Positions 23,335-23,357 of a DNA stretch of 23,357 nucleotides are shown piece after piece (the stretch's first letter is position 1; each line of letters begins with the position of its first letter). The DNA comes from SIG455 sp045659025. Lineage in GTDB: Bacteria; Bacillota; Clostridia; UMGS1810. Below the pieces are notes generated by a model. The model had not been told where the DNA came from. It worked only from the letters and a program-made list of their open reading frames with translations, and ran no database searches. The stretch lies in NCBI GenBank assembly GCA_045659025.1, contig JAZOWA010000039.1, forward strand, positions 1 to 23,357, given 5' to 3'. The position numbers and the translations under genes are program-made.

Positions 23335-23357
23335 TGAAAATTTTAGTTACCGGTGGT
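23334..23357 (+). CDS. Start of a NAD-dependent sugar epimerase/dehydratase, probably RmlB (cut by right edge)
   Basis: Only eight codons are in the window: MKILVTGG, the first strand and the start of the Rossmann GxxGxxG loop of extended short-chain dehydrogenases. AGGAGG at 23321-23326 precedes the ATG, which overlaps the rmlA stop codon (TAATG). The order rmlA then rmlB (dTDP-glucose 4,6-dehydratase) is common, so that identity is likely, but an epimerase or RmlD-type reductase would begin the same way. Confidence 0.6.

Noticed and set aside
1..23357. CRISPR array, insertion sequence, prophage or defence gene
   Set aside because: No direct-repeat array, transposase, integrase, phage structural gene or known defence domain was seen in any plausible gene.

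Overview
The window looks like a chromosomal segment of a low-to-moderate GC, Gram-positive Clostridia-type bacterium (Bacillota), probably an anaerobe of the gut or a similar habitat. This is inferred from strong AGGAGG-type ribosome binding sites, sigma-A promoters with 17-18 bp spacers, a lipoprotein-type amino-acid binding protein, a DUF1385 (YqhQ)-prmC gene pair and a zinc-finger anti-sigma factor next to its ECF sigma. A genus cannot be named from sequence alone. No mobile element, CRISPR array, rRNA or riboswitch was recognised.

Layout. (1) 1-1008: the 3' part of rodA, cut by the left edge. (2) 1096-3441: a polar amino-acid ABC importer (permease, ATPase, lipoprotein) behind a sigma-A promoter overlapped by two ArgR-box-like sequences. 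(3) 3531-4773: a small 2-deoxyribosyltransferase/DNPH1-like protein overlapping nfo (endonuclease IV), ending at a bidirectional terminator. (4) 4817-6486, minus strand: an unrecognised 210-residue protein and then a cysteine synthase. (5) 6598-6671, minus: tRNA-Asp(GTC) with its own promoter and terminator. (6) 6799-9664, minus: L-fucose isomerase and then an alpha/beta-hydrolase. (7) 9774-12287, minus: a Ca2+-transporting P-type ATPase. (8) 12583-14280, plus: an ECF sigma factor and its membrane-bound zinc-finger anti-sigma factor. (9) 14316-16120, minus: yqhQ-like gene and prmC. (10) 16246-18768, minus: glyA and rarA. (11) 18955 to the right edge, plus: a surface polysaccharide locus (GT2 glycosyltransferase, Wzx-type flippase, sugar aminotransferase, rmlA, first codons of an rmlB-like gene).

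Most of the window is housekeeping and transport. The parts that reward a second look are regulatory or contextual: the tandem ARG-box-like pair, a predicted autoregulatory ECF promoter, a palindrome on the glyA -35 element, the DNPH1-like gene coupled to an AP endonuclease, an isolated fucI-esterase pair, and an anti-sigma factor with a long acidic external stalk. I did not find a clearly new multi-gene system and do not claim one.

There is no gene-free stretch longer than 300 bases. The longest gaps are 12288-12582 (295 bases, two promoters described below) and 18769-18954 (186 bases, divergent promoters and a palindrome).
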